The translations under genes were made by a program, and so were the position numbers. Source: WHSW01 sp963749365 (lineage in GTDB: Bacteria; Actinomycetota; Thermoleophilia; Solirubrobacterales; 70-9). From it: a stretch of DNA of 64,000 bases. Shown in pieces: positions 15,714-22,922 of the stretch. The DNA lies in contig CAVVME010000003.1 in assembly GCA_963749365.1 (NCBI GenBank), positions 992,001-1,056,000 on the forward strand, in the 5' to 3' direction. Each line of letters opens with the position of its first letter. Position 1 is the first letter of the stretch. Below the pieces are notes generated by a model that did not search any database, was not told the origin of the DNA, and saw only the letters and a program-made list of their open reading frames with translations.

Positions 15714-16236
15714 GCCGGCGGCCCCGGCGCCGCTGCGGGTCACGGCAGCGATCCTGGCACTCCCGTTCGCGGCCACGGTCCTCGTCCCGGCGCTGATCGT
15801 CGCCGCCGGCGCCGGCTCGATTGGCTGGGGGCTCGAGGGCGGCGCCGCTGGGTTGGCGATCGGTGCCGGGGCGCTGCTGCTCGGCGCCGGCCTGGTCCTG
15901 TTCGTGACCACCGTCCGCCTCTTCACCTCGGTCGGTCAGGGGACCTTGGCGCCCTGGGATCCGCCGCGGAGGCTGGTCGTCCGCGGTCCGTACCGTCACC
16001 TTCGCCACCCGATGATCACGGGGGTGGCGCTGGTCCTCGCCGGCGAGAGCCTGATCCTGGGCTCGGCCGGGGTGGCAATCTGGCTCGCCGCCTTCGTCAT
16101 CGTCAACGCGCTCTACCTGCCGCTGGTCGAGGAGCCGGCGCTGGTGCGCCGTTTTGGAACCGATTACGAGCTCTACATGGCGAACGTCGGTCGCTGGCTG
16201 CCGCGCCTGCGCCCGTGGCCGGGACCTCGGACGTAG
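15697..16236 (+). CDS. isoprenylcysteine carboxyl methyltransferase-like membrane protein
   Basis: A 179-residue integral membrane protein from GTG 15697, inside the end of the SDR gene. About four hydrophobic segments are visible. The C-terminal half carries the ICMT/phospholipid methyltransferase signature: RGPYRHLRHPMITG and then EEPALVRRFGTDYELYMANVGRWLPR, which bind S-adenosylmethionine. The bacterial members are membrane methyltransferases of unknown substrate. The stop codon is followed at once by the terminator shared with rnpB. Confidence 0.82.
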   Translation: MAGSHEPAAPAPLRVTAAILALPFAATVLVPALIVAAGAGSIGWGLEGGAAGLAIGAGALLLGAGLVLFVTTVRLFTSVGQGTLAPWDPPRRLVVRGPYRHLRHPMITGVALVLAGESLILGSAGVAIWLAAFVIVNALYLPLVEEPALVRRFGTDYELYMANVGRWLPRLRPWPGPRT

Positions 16237-16263
16237 AAGGGGCCCCGTTGCCGGGGCCCCTTC
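16236..16263. terminator. bidirectional terminator between the ICMT-like gene and rnpB
   Basis: A perfect hairpin: GAAGGGGCCCC (16236-16246), loop GTTGCC, GGGGCCCCTTC (16253-16263). It sits between the 3' ends of the convergent ICMT-like gene and RNase P RNA gene and can stop both. Confidence 0.85.
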
Positions 16264-16628
16264 CGTAGCTGGCCTGTAAGCCGGATTCTGTCTCGTGCAG
16301 CCATCTGTCTCGCCGGTTCTGTGCGAACCGACCGGGCTTGCGCCCTGCGGCCCACCTGGATCTCGCCGGGCGGGGTCGTCGATCCTGCTTGGCCTTGCAC
16401 CGGGCGGGGTTTGCCTGGCCGCCGCGTCACCGCGACGCCGGTGCGCTCTTACCGCACCATTTCACCCTTGCCTGTTCGCACCTCACGTGTTGGTGCGTCA
16501 TCGGCGGTGTGTTTCTGTGGCACTTTCCCGCGGGTTTCCCCGGGTGGGCGTTACCCACCGCCCGCGCCCTGTGGTGTCCGGACTTTCCTCGAGAGATACC
16601 TCCCGCGACTACACAGCCAGCCCCAGGA
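16263..16628 (-). ncRNA. rnpB: RNase P RNA (bacterial class A)
   Basis: On the minus strand this region contains GAGGAAAGTCCGG (complement of 16578-16590), the universal P4 5' strand. Near the 3' end is ACAGAATCCGGCTTACAGG (complement of 16273-16291), the universal J/P4 3' region. The two ends pair: GGGGCTGGC near 16626 with GCCAGCT near 16268, forming P1. The total of about 366 nt is normal for type A actinobacterial RNase P. It is the catalytic subunit that trims tRNA 5' leaders. End positions are accurate to a few bases. Open frames on either strand here are artefacts of the RNA gene. Confidence 0.95.
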
Positions 16629-16682
16629 GTGTAGGAAGCGCGGCGGGTTGCGTCAACGTCGCCGGCGCGGGATGATGCGCGG

Positions 16683-18728
16683 ATGGCGGAGCGCGTCGTC
16701 CGCGGGGCCTGCCCCCACGACTGCCCCGACACGTGCGCGATGCTGACCACGGTCGACGCCGGCGGGCGGGCGGTGGCGATCGGCGGCGACCCCGAGCACC
16801 CGATCACAGCCGGCTTCCTCTGCGGCAAGGTCTCCAACTACCTCGACCGCGTCTACTCCGAGCAGCGGATCCTGCGGCCGCTGGTCCGCGCCGGCGCCAA
16901 GGGCGAGGGCGAGTTCCGCCAAGTCGACTGGGACGAGGCGCTCGACCTCGCCGCGGCGGGACTGCGCGAGGCGATCGACTCGCACGGCGCCGAGTCGGTC
17001 CTCCCGTACAGCTACATGGGCACCCAGGGGGCGATCCAGGGTGGCTCGATTGCAAACCGGTTCATGAACGCGATCGGCGCCACCGAGCTCGTGCGGACGA
17101 TCTGCGCCAGCGCCGGGATTGCCGGCGTGGCCGCGACCCACGGCGTATCGCCGGAGGTCGACCCCGAGCACTGGCCCGACGCGCGTTACGTGCTCGTCTG
17201 GGGCTGGAACCCGATGTCGACGGCTCCTCACCTGTGGCGGAAGATCCTCGACGCGCGCCGCAACGGGGCCCGGCTCTGCGTCGTCGACCCGTTTCGCAGC
17301 CGCACCGCCCGGGTCGCCGACGAGCACCTGCGACCGCTGCCGGGGACCGACGCTGCGCTGGCGCTGGGGATGATGCGCGCCGTCGTCGACGCCGGCCTCG
17401 CCGACGAGCAGTGGTGCCGGGCCCATGCCGACGGCTATGACGAACTGCTCGAGCGGCTCGCCGAGCACCCGGTCGAGCACTGGGCCGAGCTTTGCGGCGT
17501 GCCCGCCGAGCGGATCGTCGGGGTCGCGAGAGACTTCGCCCGCACCCAGCCGGCGCTACTGCGGCTCGGGGTCGGCGCCCAGCGCCATCTCGGCGCTCCG
17601 GTCGCCTATCGGACCGTCGCCTGCCTGCCGGCCCTTGTCGGCGCCTGGCGCCACCGCGGCGGCGGCTGCTCCTATATCCCGACCGCGACCTGCAGCGCGG
17701 TCCCGAGCGCGGCGATCGACGGGGCCGAGCTGCGCGCCGCCGAGGTGCGGCGGATCAACATGTCGCAGCTCGGCGACGCGCTCACCGACCCGGACCTCGA
17801 GCCGCCGGTGGCGGCGCTGGTTGTCTGGTCGTCGAACCCGGCCCAGGTCGCGCCCGAGCAGGAGCGGGTGCTGGCGGGCATGCGCCGCGACGACCTGTTC
17901 ACGCTCGTGATCGAGCAGTTCATGACCGACACCGCCAAGCACGCCGACGTGATCCTGCCGGCGACGACGCAGCTCGAGCACCTCGACGCGGTGTTCTCGT
18001 GGGGCCATCACTACTTCACCCTCAACGAGCCGGCGATCGCGCCGCTCGGCGAGGCGAAGCCGACGACCGAGGCGTTTCGGCTGCTCGCCGCGCGTATGGG
18101 CCTCGATCACCCGGCCTTTGCCGACACCGACGAGGAGCTGCTGGCGCAGCTTCTCGCCGACGAGCCCGGCGGGGTCTCGCTCGATCGCCTGCGCGAGCGA
18201 GGCTGGCAGAAGATCGACCTCGGCCAGGGGCCTACGCCCCACGCCGAGGGCAACTTCATCACCCCGAGCGGGCGCCTCGGCCTGCGCGCCGACTGGCTCG
18301 CCGACGCCGGAGTCGACACGCTGCCCTTCTACGACCCCCCGGCGGAGGCGGCCGGCAAGGACGGGCGCTTCCCGCTCGCGATGGTGACCCCGAAAACGCA
18401 CCTGTTCCTCAACTCGAGCTTCGCCAACCAGGCCCGCCAGCACTCCGCCCAGCCCGAGCCGTACGTCGTGATCAGTGCCCGCGACGCTTCCGCGCGCGGG
18501 GTCGAGGAGGGGAAGATGGTGCGAGTGTTCAACGAGCGCGGCTCGTTTCGCTGCCGCGCCGAGGTCTCAGACGATGCCCGCGACGGGGTACTGGTGGCGC
18601 CGATGGGATGGTGGAGCGGCGACTACCCGGACGGGCGCGGCGGCCAGGCGACCACCTCACAGCGCCTGACGACGCTCGGCGAGGCGCCGACCTTCAACGA
18701 CAACCGGGTCGAGCTCGAGCCGGCCTGA
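16683..18728 (+). CDS. molybdopterin-dependent oxidoreductase (DMSO reductase family)
   Basis: A 681-residue protein. The N-terminal [4Fe-4S] site is Cys10-x3-Cys14-x3-Cys18 (ACPHDCPDTCA) with Cys47 in GFLCGK. Then follow molybdopterin-binding blocks: GGSIANRF, VWGWNPMSTAPH, VVDPFRSRTA, LPGTDAALALGMM, WSSNPAQVAP, DVILPATTQLE and, at the C-terminus, ITPSGRLGLR and MVTPKTHLFLNSSFANQ, the Mo-bis-MGD-binding domain. No Tat signal is present, so it is probably cytoplasmic. No partner subunit lies nearby. The electron donor and substrate cannot be assigned. Confidence 0.93.
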   Translation: MAERVVRGACPHDCPDTCAMLTTVDAGGRAVAIGGDPEHPITAGFLCGKVSNYLDRVYSEQRILRPLVRAGAKGEGEFRQVDWDEALDLAAAGLREAIDSHGAESVLPYSYMGTQGAIQGGSIANRFMNAIGATELVRTICASAGIAGVAATHGVSPEVDPEHWPDARYVLVWGWNPMSTAPHLWRKILDARRNGARLCVVDPFRSRTARVADEHLRPLPGTDAALALGMMRAVVDAGLADEQWCRAHADGYDELLERLAEHPVEHWAELCGVPAERIVGVARDFARTQPALLRLGVGAQRHLGAPVAYRTVACLPALVGAWRHRGGGCSYIPTATCSAVPSAAIDGAELRAAEVRRINMSQLGDALTDPDLEPPVAALVVWSSNPAQVAPEQERVLAGMRRDDLFTLVIEQFMTDTAKHADVILPATTQLEHLDAVFSWGHHYFTLNEPAIAPLGEAKPTTEAFRLLAARMGLDHPAFADTDEELLAQLLADEPGGVSLDRLRERGWQKIDLGQGPTPHAEGNFITPSGRLGLRADWLADAGVDTLPFYDPPAEAAGKDGRFPLAMVTPKTHLFLNSSFANQARQHSAQPEPYVVISARDASARGVEEGKMVRVFNERGSFRCRAEVSDDARDGVLVAPMGWWSGDYPDGRGGQATTSQRLTTLGEAPTFNDNRVELEPA

Positions 18729-18731
18729 GAC

Positions 18732-18947
18732 CTAGCAGAGCTCGGAGCCGCAGGACTCGCAGGGGTTGCCGGGATCGATCCGGTGCGCGCAGACCGGGCA
18801 CGCCGCGTGACCGTCGTCGGCGAGCTGCTCCGAGATCCGCAGGATCGCGTCCTCGAGCGAGATCCGACCGGGCTCGGGCTCGAACAGCCGCCTTGCCGGG
18901 CGGGCCGGCGCCCTCACGGCGCGCTCGCTTGTCGCGACCGCGCTCAT
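18732..18947 (-). CDS. small zinc-ribbon protein in the lexA operon
   Basis: A 71-residue protein. It begins with a basic, Ala/Arg-rich stretch (about 1-20), then a helix ISLEDAILRISEQLADDG, then Cys50-x2-Cys53 and Cys63-x2-Cys66, ending in a further Cys71. This is a zinc ribbon at the extreme C-terminus. The ATG follows the lexA stop by 1 bp, so the two are one transcript under the SOS box. I do not recognise the family. A role in DNA-damage response is suggested only by position. Confidence 0.75.
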   Translation of the reverse strand: MSAVATSERAVRAPARPARRLFEPEPGRISLEDAILRISEQLADDGHAACPVCAHRIDPGNPCESCGSELC

Positions 18948-18948
18948 C

Positions 18949-19551
18949 TCAGACCGTCCGGAACACCCCGACCACGCGGCCGAGCAGGTGGACGTCGCGG
19001 GTGCGGATCGGCTTGTAGGCCTTGTTGGCGGGCTCGAGCCGCACCCGGTCCTTCTCGCGGTAGAAGCTCTTCACCGTCGCCTCGTCGTCGATCAACGCGA
19101 CCACGATCTCGCCGTTGTCGGCGACCTCGGTCGGCCGCACGACGACGTAGTCGTCCTCGAGGATCCCCGCCCCGATCATCGAGTCGCCCTTGACCCGGAG
19201 GATGTAGTCGCCGGTCTCGCCGCCGATCACGTCGGGCACCTCGAGGTAGTCCTCGATGTTCTCCTCGGCGAGGATCGGCTCACCGGCCGCAACCTGGCCG
19301 ACCAGCGGCAGGCCGGTCTGCTTGATCGCCCGCTTCGCCTTGTCGACGAGCAGCTCGATCGCCCGCGGCTTGGTCGGGTCGCGGCGCAGGAGCCCGATCT
19401 TCTCCAGGTTTGCGAGGTGCGCGTGCACGGTCGAGGACGAGTGCAGCCCGACCGCTTTGCCGATCTCGCGCACGGTCGGCGGGTAGCCGTACTTGGCGGC
19501 GTACTTGCCGATGAAGTCGAAGATCTCCTTCTGGCGCTTGGTCAGGTCCAC
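18949..19551 (-). CDS. lexA: LexA repressor
   Basis: A 200-residue SOS repressor starting at GTG 19551. The N-terminal winged helix-turn-helix (about 1-65) has RQKEIFDFIGKYAAKYGYPPTVREIG and LHSSSTVHAHLANLEKIGLL. The C-terminal peptidase has the cleavage site Ala89-Gly90 in GQVAAGEP, Ser124 in KGDSM and Lys161 in ATVKSF, so autoproteolysis should be intact. The residue after DSM is Ile rather than the common Ile-Asp/Glu pair (MIGAGI), a small local variation. The gene is autoregulated through the box at 19586-19599 and is followed by a zinc-ribbon gene. Confidence 0.97.
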   Translation of the reverse strand: MDLTKRQKEIFDFIGKYAAKYGYPPTVREIGKAVGLHSSSTVHAHLANLEKIGLLRRDPTKPRAIELLVDKAKRAIKQTGLPLVGQVAAGEPILAEENIEDYLEVPDVIGGETGDYILRVKGDSMIGAGILEDDYVVVRPTEVADNGEIVVALIDDEATVKSFYREKDRVRLEPANKAYKPIRTRDVHLLGRVVGVFRTV

Positions 19552-19585
19552 TTCAGCTCGCTCCTTCGCCTTGGGCCGGGTAGGT

Positions 19586-19630
19586 CGAACACACGTTCGT
19601 GATAGTAGATGCCCCGGCGGACGGATGCAA
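19586..19630 (-). promoter_or_regulatory. lexA promoter with SOS box
   Basis: Reading the minus strand: TTGCAT (19630-19625) as -35, a 17-bp spacer, TACTAT (19607-19602) as -10, then the perfect LexA box CGAACGTGTGTTCG (19599-19586). The box covers the expected transcription start about 35 bp before the GTG start of lexA, which is classic autoregulation. The -10 fits TAnnnT; the -35 is weak. Confidence 0.85.
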
Positions 19631-19702
19631 GTGCCCGTTTCCGCCCCGATGCGCGAGCCGGCCGGGGGCGAGGCCGGGCCGTCTAGAATCGCCCTCCCTC
19701 AA

Positions 19703-19788
<86 letters not shown>

Positions 19789-19874
19789 CTCCGGAGTCCA
19801 GGCGAACGAGAACGTGACCGCCGGGCCACTCCGGCAGGCCGGCGGCCGGATCGCCCTGCCAACCCTCCGGCGGG

Positions 19875-20276
19875 CTACTCCGAAAGCCCGGCGGCTTCGA
19901 GGGTCTCGGACCGACTCAGGAACCCTTCAGCCCTGACCACCTTGCCGCGTCGAACCGTGAATACCCAACCCGTGGGGGAGTCGATCTCCAGCCCGCTCCC
20001 GCGGCCACGGGCATGAATATGGCCGAATGCGACGATTCGATCACCCAGGTCGCGGTACTCCGTCAAGTCGGTACTGAGCTCCTCGAAGCTCTCTCTTGTT
20101 TCGGCAAACCACCTGCGAAATCCGTCGTGCCCTCGAAACACCTTGGCCTCGGCGCCGCCGATGATCGCGGAGTGAAGCTCGCCCCCCGGATCGACATACG
20201 CGAGCATTTCCTCAATCTCGCCGCTTGCGTAGGCCTCCAAACAGAGACGCACGATCTCGACGTTCTCCTGCGACAT
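19875..20276 (-). CDS. SnoaL-like protein, tandem copy 1
   Basis: A 133-residue NTF2/SnoaL-fold protein starting MSQENVEIVRLCLEAYASGEIEEMLAYV. It goes on with the typical FRGHDGFRRWFAETRESFEELSTDLTEYRDLGDRIVAFGHIHARGRGSG and the signature GWVFTVRRGKVVRAEGFLS, ending LEAAGLSE. It is the last of three genes on one strand separated by only 3 bp. The family is broad (cyclases, isomerases, ligand binders), so no reaction is assigned. Third-position G+C looks lower than in neighbouring housekeeping genes. Confidence 0.88.
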   Translation of the reverse strand: MSQENVEIVRLCLEAYASGEIEEMLAYVDPGGELHSAIIGGAEAKVFRGHDGFRRWFAETRESFEELSTDLTEYRDLGDRIVAFGHIHARGRGSGLEIDSPTGWVFTVRRGKVVRAEGFLSRSETLEAAGLSE

Positions 20277-20279
20277 CGC

Positions 20280-20675
20280 CTACTCCGATCGCGCGGCGGC
20301 AGCGAGGGCCTTGTCCCTCTCGCGGTCCAAATAGATCTCGATCCGCGCAATCAGACCGTCCTCGTCAAAGGTCCAGACCGACCAGGAGATGGTGTCCAAC
20401 TCGATCCCGCTGACCCTCCCTCGGGCCGTGACGTGCTGTTTCGCGAGGATCCTTCTATTTGTGATCGCGATGGTTTCCAATGGCGTGGCCACCTGGTCCT
20501 GAAATGCGTCCGGCTCCATCCAGCGTCGCAAGCTCTCGGCACCTATGAATGGCGGCTGATCTCCCGGAGGGACGAACACTACGTCGCGACGTACCAAAGC
20601 GAGGGCGGTGTCGAAGTCCTCGCTGCTGATGGCTTCGAGCCAGCGGTGCACGCTCTCGACTTTCTCCTGCGACAT
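20280..20675 (-). CDS. SnoaL-like protein, tandem copy 2
   Basis: A 131-residue paralogue starting MSQEKVESVHRWLEAISSEDFDTALALV. The middle part has FVPPGDQPPFIGAESLRRWM and the end TISWSVWTFDEDGLIARIEIYLDRERD. The pocket residues differ clearly from copies 1 and 3, suggesting different ligands. Its start is 3 bp after the stop of copy 3 and its stop 3 bp before the start of copy 1. The C-terminal AAAARSE departs from the EAxGLSE ending of the other two. Confidence 0.88.
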   Translation of the reverse strand: MSQEKVESVHRWLEAISSEDFDTALALVRRDVVFVPPGDQPPFIGAESLRRWMEPDAFQDQVATPLETIAITNRRILAKQHVTARGRVSGIELDTISWSVWTFDEDGLIARIEIYLDRERDKALAAAARSE

Positions 20676-20678
20676 CGC

Positions 20679-21077
20679 CTACTCCGAAAGCCCGGTGGCC
20701 TCGAGAGCGTCGGCCTTTTCGATGCAGTGGGTCACTCGAAACGCCCTGCCGTCGCGCATCATCCACACCTCCCAGAAGCGCAGATCGACCCTGGCCCCGC
20801 TGCCTTTCCCGCATCCCCATTGATGCAACTGGACAGCCACCGCATCCCGGGCGTCGATCACCTCCTCGACTTCATACCCCCACTCCTCGAACGCGCCCAC
20901 CCAGCGGCGAAAGAACTCACGCACCCCGTCCGGGCCTCGGGACCTGGCGGGGACATCCGGAATCGACAGCTTGCCGACCTCCCACTCGACGTCTTCGTCG
21001 AAGATGTCCCAGACGTCGGGATCCTGTCGGGCGTGGTCCAAGAAGCGCCTGACGACCCTCACGTTCTCCTGCGACAT
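20679..21077 (-). CDS. SnoaL-like protein, tandem copy 3
   Basis: A 132-residue paralogue, first gene of the triplet. ATG 21077 begins MSQENVRVVRRFLDHARQDPDVWDIFDEDVEWEV, matching the family start; the frame stays open upstream but has no family residues. It has GPDGVREFFRRWVGAFEEWGYEVEEVIDA, RFWEVWMMRDGRAFRVTHC and the ending LEATGLSE. It is divergent from the P450 gene about 100 bp away, so the triplet and P450 may share a control region. Confidence 0.88.
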   Translation of the reverse strand: MSQENVRVVRRFLDHARQDPDVWDIFDEDVEWEVGKLSIPDVPARSRGPDGVREFFRRWVGAFEEWGYEVEEVIDARDAVAVQLHQWGCGKGSGARVDLRFWEVWMMRDGRAFRVTHCIEKADALEATGLSE

Positions 21078-21177
21078 CGCCGTCCAGTATCTCGCGCCGG
21101 GGGCTGGGGCGACCCGCTGCCCGCCTGGATTTCGCGCGGGGCCCACGATGGCTTCGATTACTCTCATCTGCATCGAG

Positions 21178-22512
21178 ATGGCCGTTCCGAGCAGCGCCGA
21201 GCCGTACCTCGATCTCTCCGACCCGGGCTTCGACGTCCGCTCGGCGGCGGTTCGCGAGGCGCGGGCACGGGACTGGTATGCGCGCACCAACTACGGCCTC
21301 GCGGTCCTGCGCTACGACGAGGTCAAGCGGCTGCTCAAGGACCCCCGGCTGCGCCAGGGCAGTGCCGCCTGGCCCGCCCACAACGGGGTCGAGGCGGGGC
21401 CGTTCGTCGGCTGGTGGTCGAAGGCGCTGCTCAACCTCGAGGGCGAGGATCACGCACGCCTGCGGCGGCTGCTCACCCCGGCCTTCGAGCCGCGCCTGAT
21501 TCGTGCCCTGGCGCCGCGCTTCGCGGCCCTCGCCGACGAGTTGATCGACGGCTTCGCCGATCGCGGCCGCTGCGAGTTCATCTCCGAGTTCGCTGAGCCC
21601 TATGCCGCGCGGGCGATCGCGATCGTGCTCGGCCTGCCCGAGTCCGAGTGGAAGCTGATCGCCGGCCGGTCGGCGGACCTCGGGCTGGCGCTGAGCGTTG
21701 AGATTCGCTCCGAGCTCGATCGGATCGAGGCCGCGCTCGAGGATCTCTACGGCTACGCCGACGAGCTGATCGCCGACCGCCGACGCAACCCCGGCGACGA
21801 CTTCGTCAGCCGGCTGGTGCAGGCGGAGCATGAAACCGACAGGCTCTCGCACGACGAGCTACGGATCTCGCTCGTTCTGCTCGTCTTCGGCGGCATGGAC
21901 ACGACCCGCAACCAACTCGGGCTGGCGCTCGAGACCTTGATCGAGCATCCGGACCAGTGGCGGCTGCTCGGCGAGCGCCCTGAGCTCGCCGCCGCCGCGA
22001 CCGAGGAGGTGATGCGGGTCAACCCGACCGTGACCTGGGTCACCCGCGAGGCTTGCGAGGACTTCGAGTTCCAGGGCCTGCCGATCGCGGCGGGCACCAC
22101 CCTGCACCTGTTGACCGAGTCGGCCGGGACCGACCCGCTGCGCTACGGCGAGGCCGGTTTCGAGATCACGGCCGAGCGCGCCCGCCACTTCGGCTTCGGC
22201 GCCGGGGTGCACCGCTGCATCGGCCACATGGTCGCTCGCACCGACATCAGCGAGGCCCTGTCCCGGCTCGCCCGCCGGTTGCGCGATCCGCGCCTCGACG
22301 GCGAGCCGCGGTCATTGCCACGCTCGGCCAACACCGGGCCGATCGAGCTGCCGATCGCCTTCGAGGCGTCAGATCTTCAGCAGGACGAGCGTGTTGACGA
22401 CGAACAGGATCGAGAAGAAGATCGTCCACCGGTCGAGGTTTCGCTCGACCAGCGAGCCGCCGCCGAACGAGCCGCCGGTGGAGCCGATCCCGAAGGCGCC
22501 CGAGAGCCCTGA
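21178..22512 (+). CDS. cytochrome P450
   Basis: A 444-residue P450. Signatures: I-helix FGGMDTTRN, E-x-x-R in EEVMRV, and the haem loop FGFGAGVHRCIG with Cys347. LEGEDHARLRRLLTPAF is the C-helix block. ATG 21178 (MAVPSSAEP) is preferred, though ATG 21148 is possible. The fold should end near GPIELPIAFEAS, but no stop occurs there and the frame runs about 46 residues further, antisense to secG. This tail is hydrophilic (QQDERVDDEQDREEDRPP) and unlike a P450; a lost stop codon or sequence error is likely. Substrate unknown; redox partners not nearby. Confidence 0.9.
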   Translation: MAVPSSAEPYLDLSDPGFDVRSAAVREARARDWYARTNYGLAVLRYDEVKRLLKDPRLRQGSAAWPAHNGVEAGPFVGWWSKALLNLEGEDHARLRRLLTPAFEPRLIRALAPRFAALADELIDGFADRGRCEFISEFAEPYAARAIAIVLGLPESEWKLIAGRSADLGLALSVEIRSELDRIEAALEDLYGYADELIADRRRNPGDDFVSRLVQAEHETDRLSHDELRISLVLLVFGGMDTTRNQLGLALETLIEHPDQWRLLGERPELAAAATEEVMRVNPTVTWVTREACEDFEFQGLPIAAGTTLHLLTESAGTDPLRYGEAGFEITAERARHFGFGAGVHRCIGHMVARTDISEALSRLARRLRDPRLDGEPRSLPRSANTGPIELPIAFEASDLQQDERVDDEQDREEDRPPVEVSLDQRAAAERAAGGADPEGAREP

Positions 22513-22593
22513 GTCCTTGCCCGAGTGCAGGAGCACGAGGAAGATCAGGATCACCGAGATCAGGACCTGGACGCCGCCGAGCACGTTCTCCAT
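22369..22593 (-). CDS. secG: preprotein translocase subunit SecG
   Basis: A 74-residue protein with two membrane helices (about 8-24 and 56-72) around the conserved loop LLHSGKDSGLSGAFGIGSTGGSFGGGSLVERNLDRWT. It is the small accessory subunit of SecYEG that aids SecA-driven export. It is the last gene of a minus-strand run after the ccm genes, and is overlapped by the antisense P450 tail. Its own size and ending are normal for the family. Confidence 0.93.
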   Translation of the reverse strand: MENVLGGVQVLISVILIFLVLLHSGKDSGLSGAFGIGSTGGSFGGGSLVERNLDRWTIFFSILFVVNTLVLLKI

Positions 22594-22617
22594 CGCGGGC
22601 AGGGTAGCGGGCCGCGC

Positions 22618-22893
22618 TCAGCCCGCGTCCAGCGCGTCGATCCGCTTCAGCACCTCGACCGCCTCGCGGCGCAGCTCGGAGTCGAGCCGGCGCCAGTCGG
22701 GCTCGGAGAGCTTGCCCTGGGCGCGATCGAGCTCCGCGTCGCGGATTTGGCGGTAGAGCGCCTGCTTGCGGGCCTCGAGCTCGGCGGCGTGAGCATCTTC
22801 GGAGTCGTCAGGCGTGGACGGCCGACGGCGCAACGGCACGCTCACGAACCAGGCGAGCGCGACGACGATGACCAGCGCGAGGACGATCTCCAC
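22618..22893 (-). CDS. CcmI-like N-terminal membrane protein
   Basis: A 91-residue protein with one N-terminal membrane helix (MEIVLALVIVVALAWFVSVPL) and a helical cytoplasmic tail. The tail segment ELEARKQALYRQIRDAELDRAQGKLSEPDWRRLDSELRREAVEVLKRID matches the coiled-coil module of CcmI/CycH proteins. The large TPR domain of full CcmI is absent. Standing 29 bp after ccmF it is plausibly the apocytochrome-handling helper of the System I machinery. The assignment is by motif and context. Confidence 0.75.
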   Translation of the reverse strand: MEIVLALVIVVALAWFVSVPLRRRPSTPDDSEDAHAAELEARKQALYRQIRDAELDRAQGKLSEPDWRRLDSELRREAVEVLKRIDALDAG

Positions 22894-22922
22894 GGCCGGG
22901 AGCGTACGGAGGCCGAGCGGGG

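Noticed and set aside
16295..16837. Several open frames of 85-141 codons on both strands at 16.3-16.8 kb
   Set aside because: They lie over the RNase P RNA gene or antisense to the molybdopterin oxidoreductase start and have no protein-like features.
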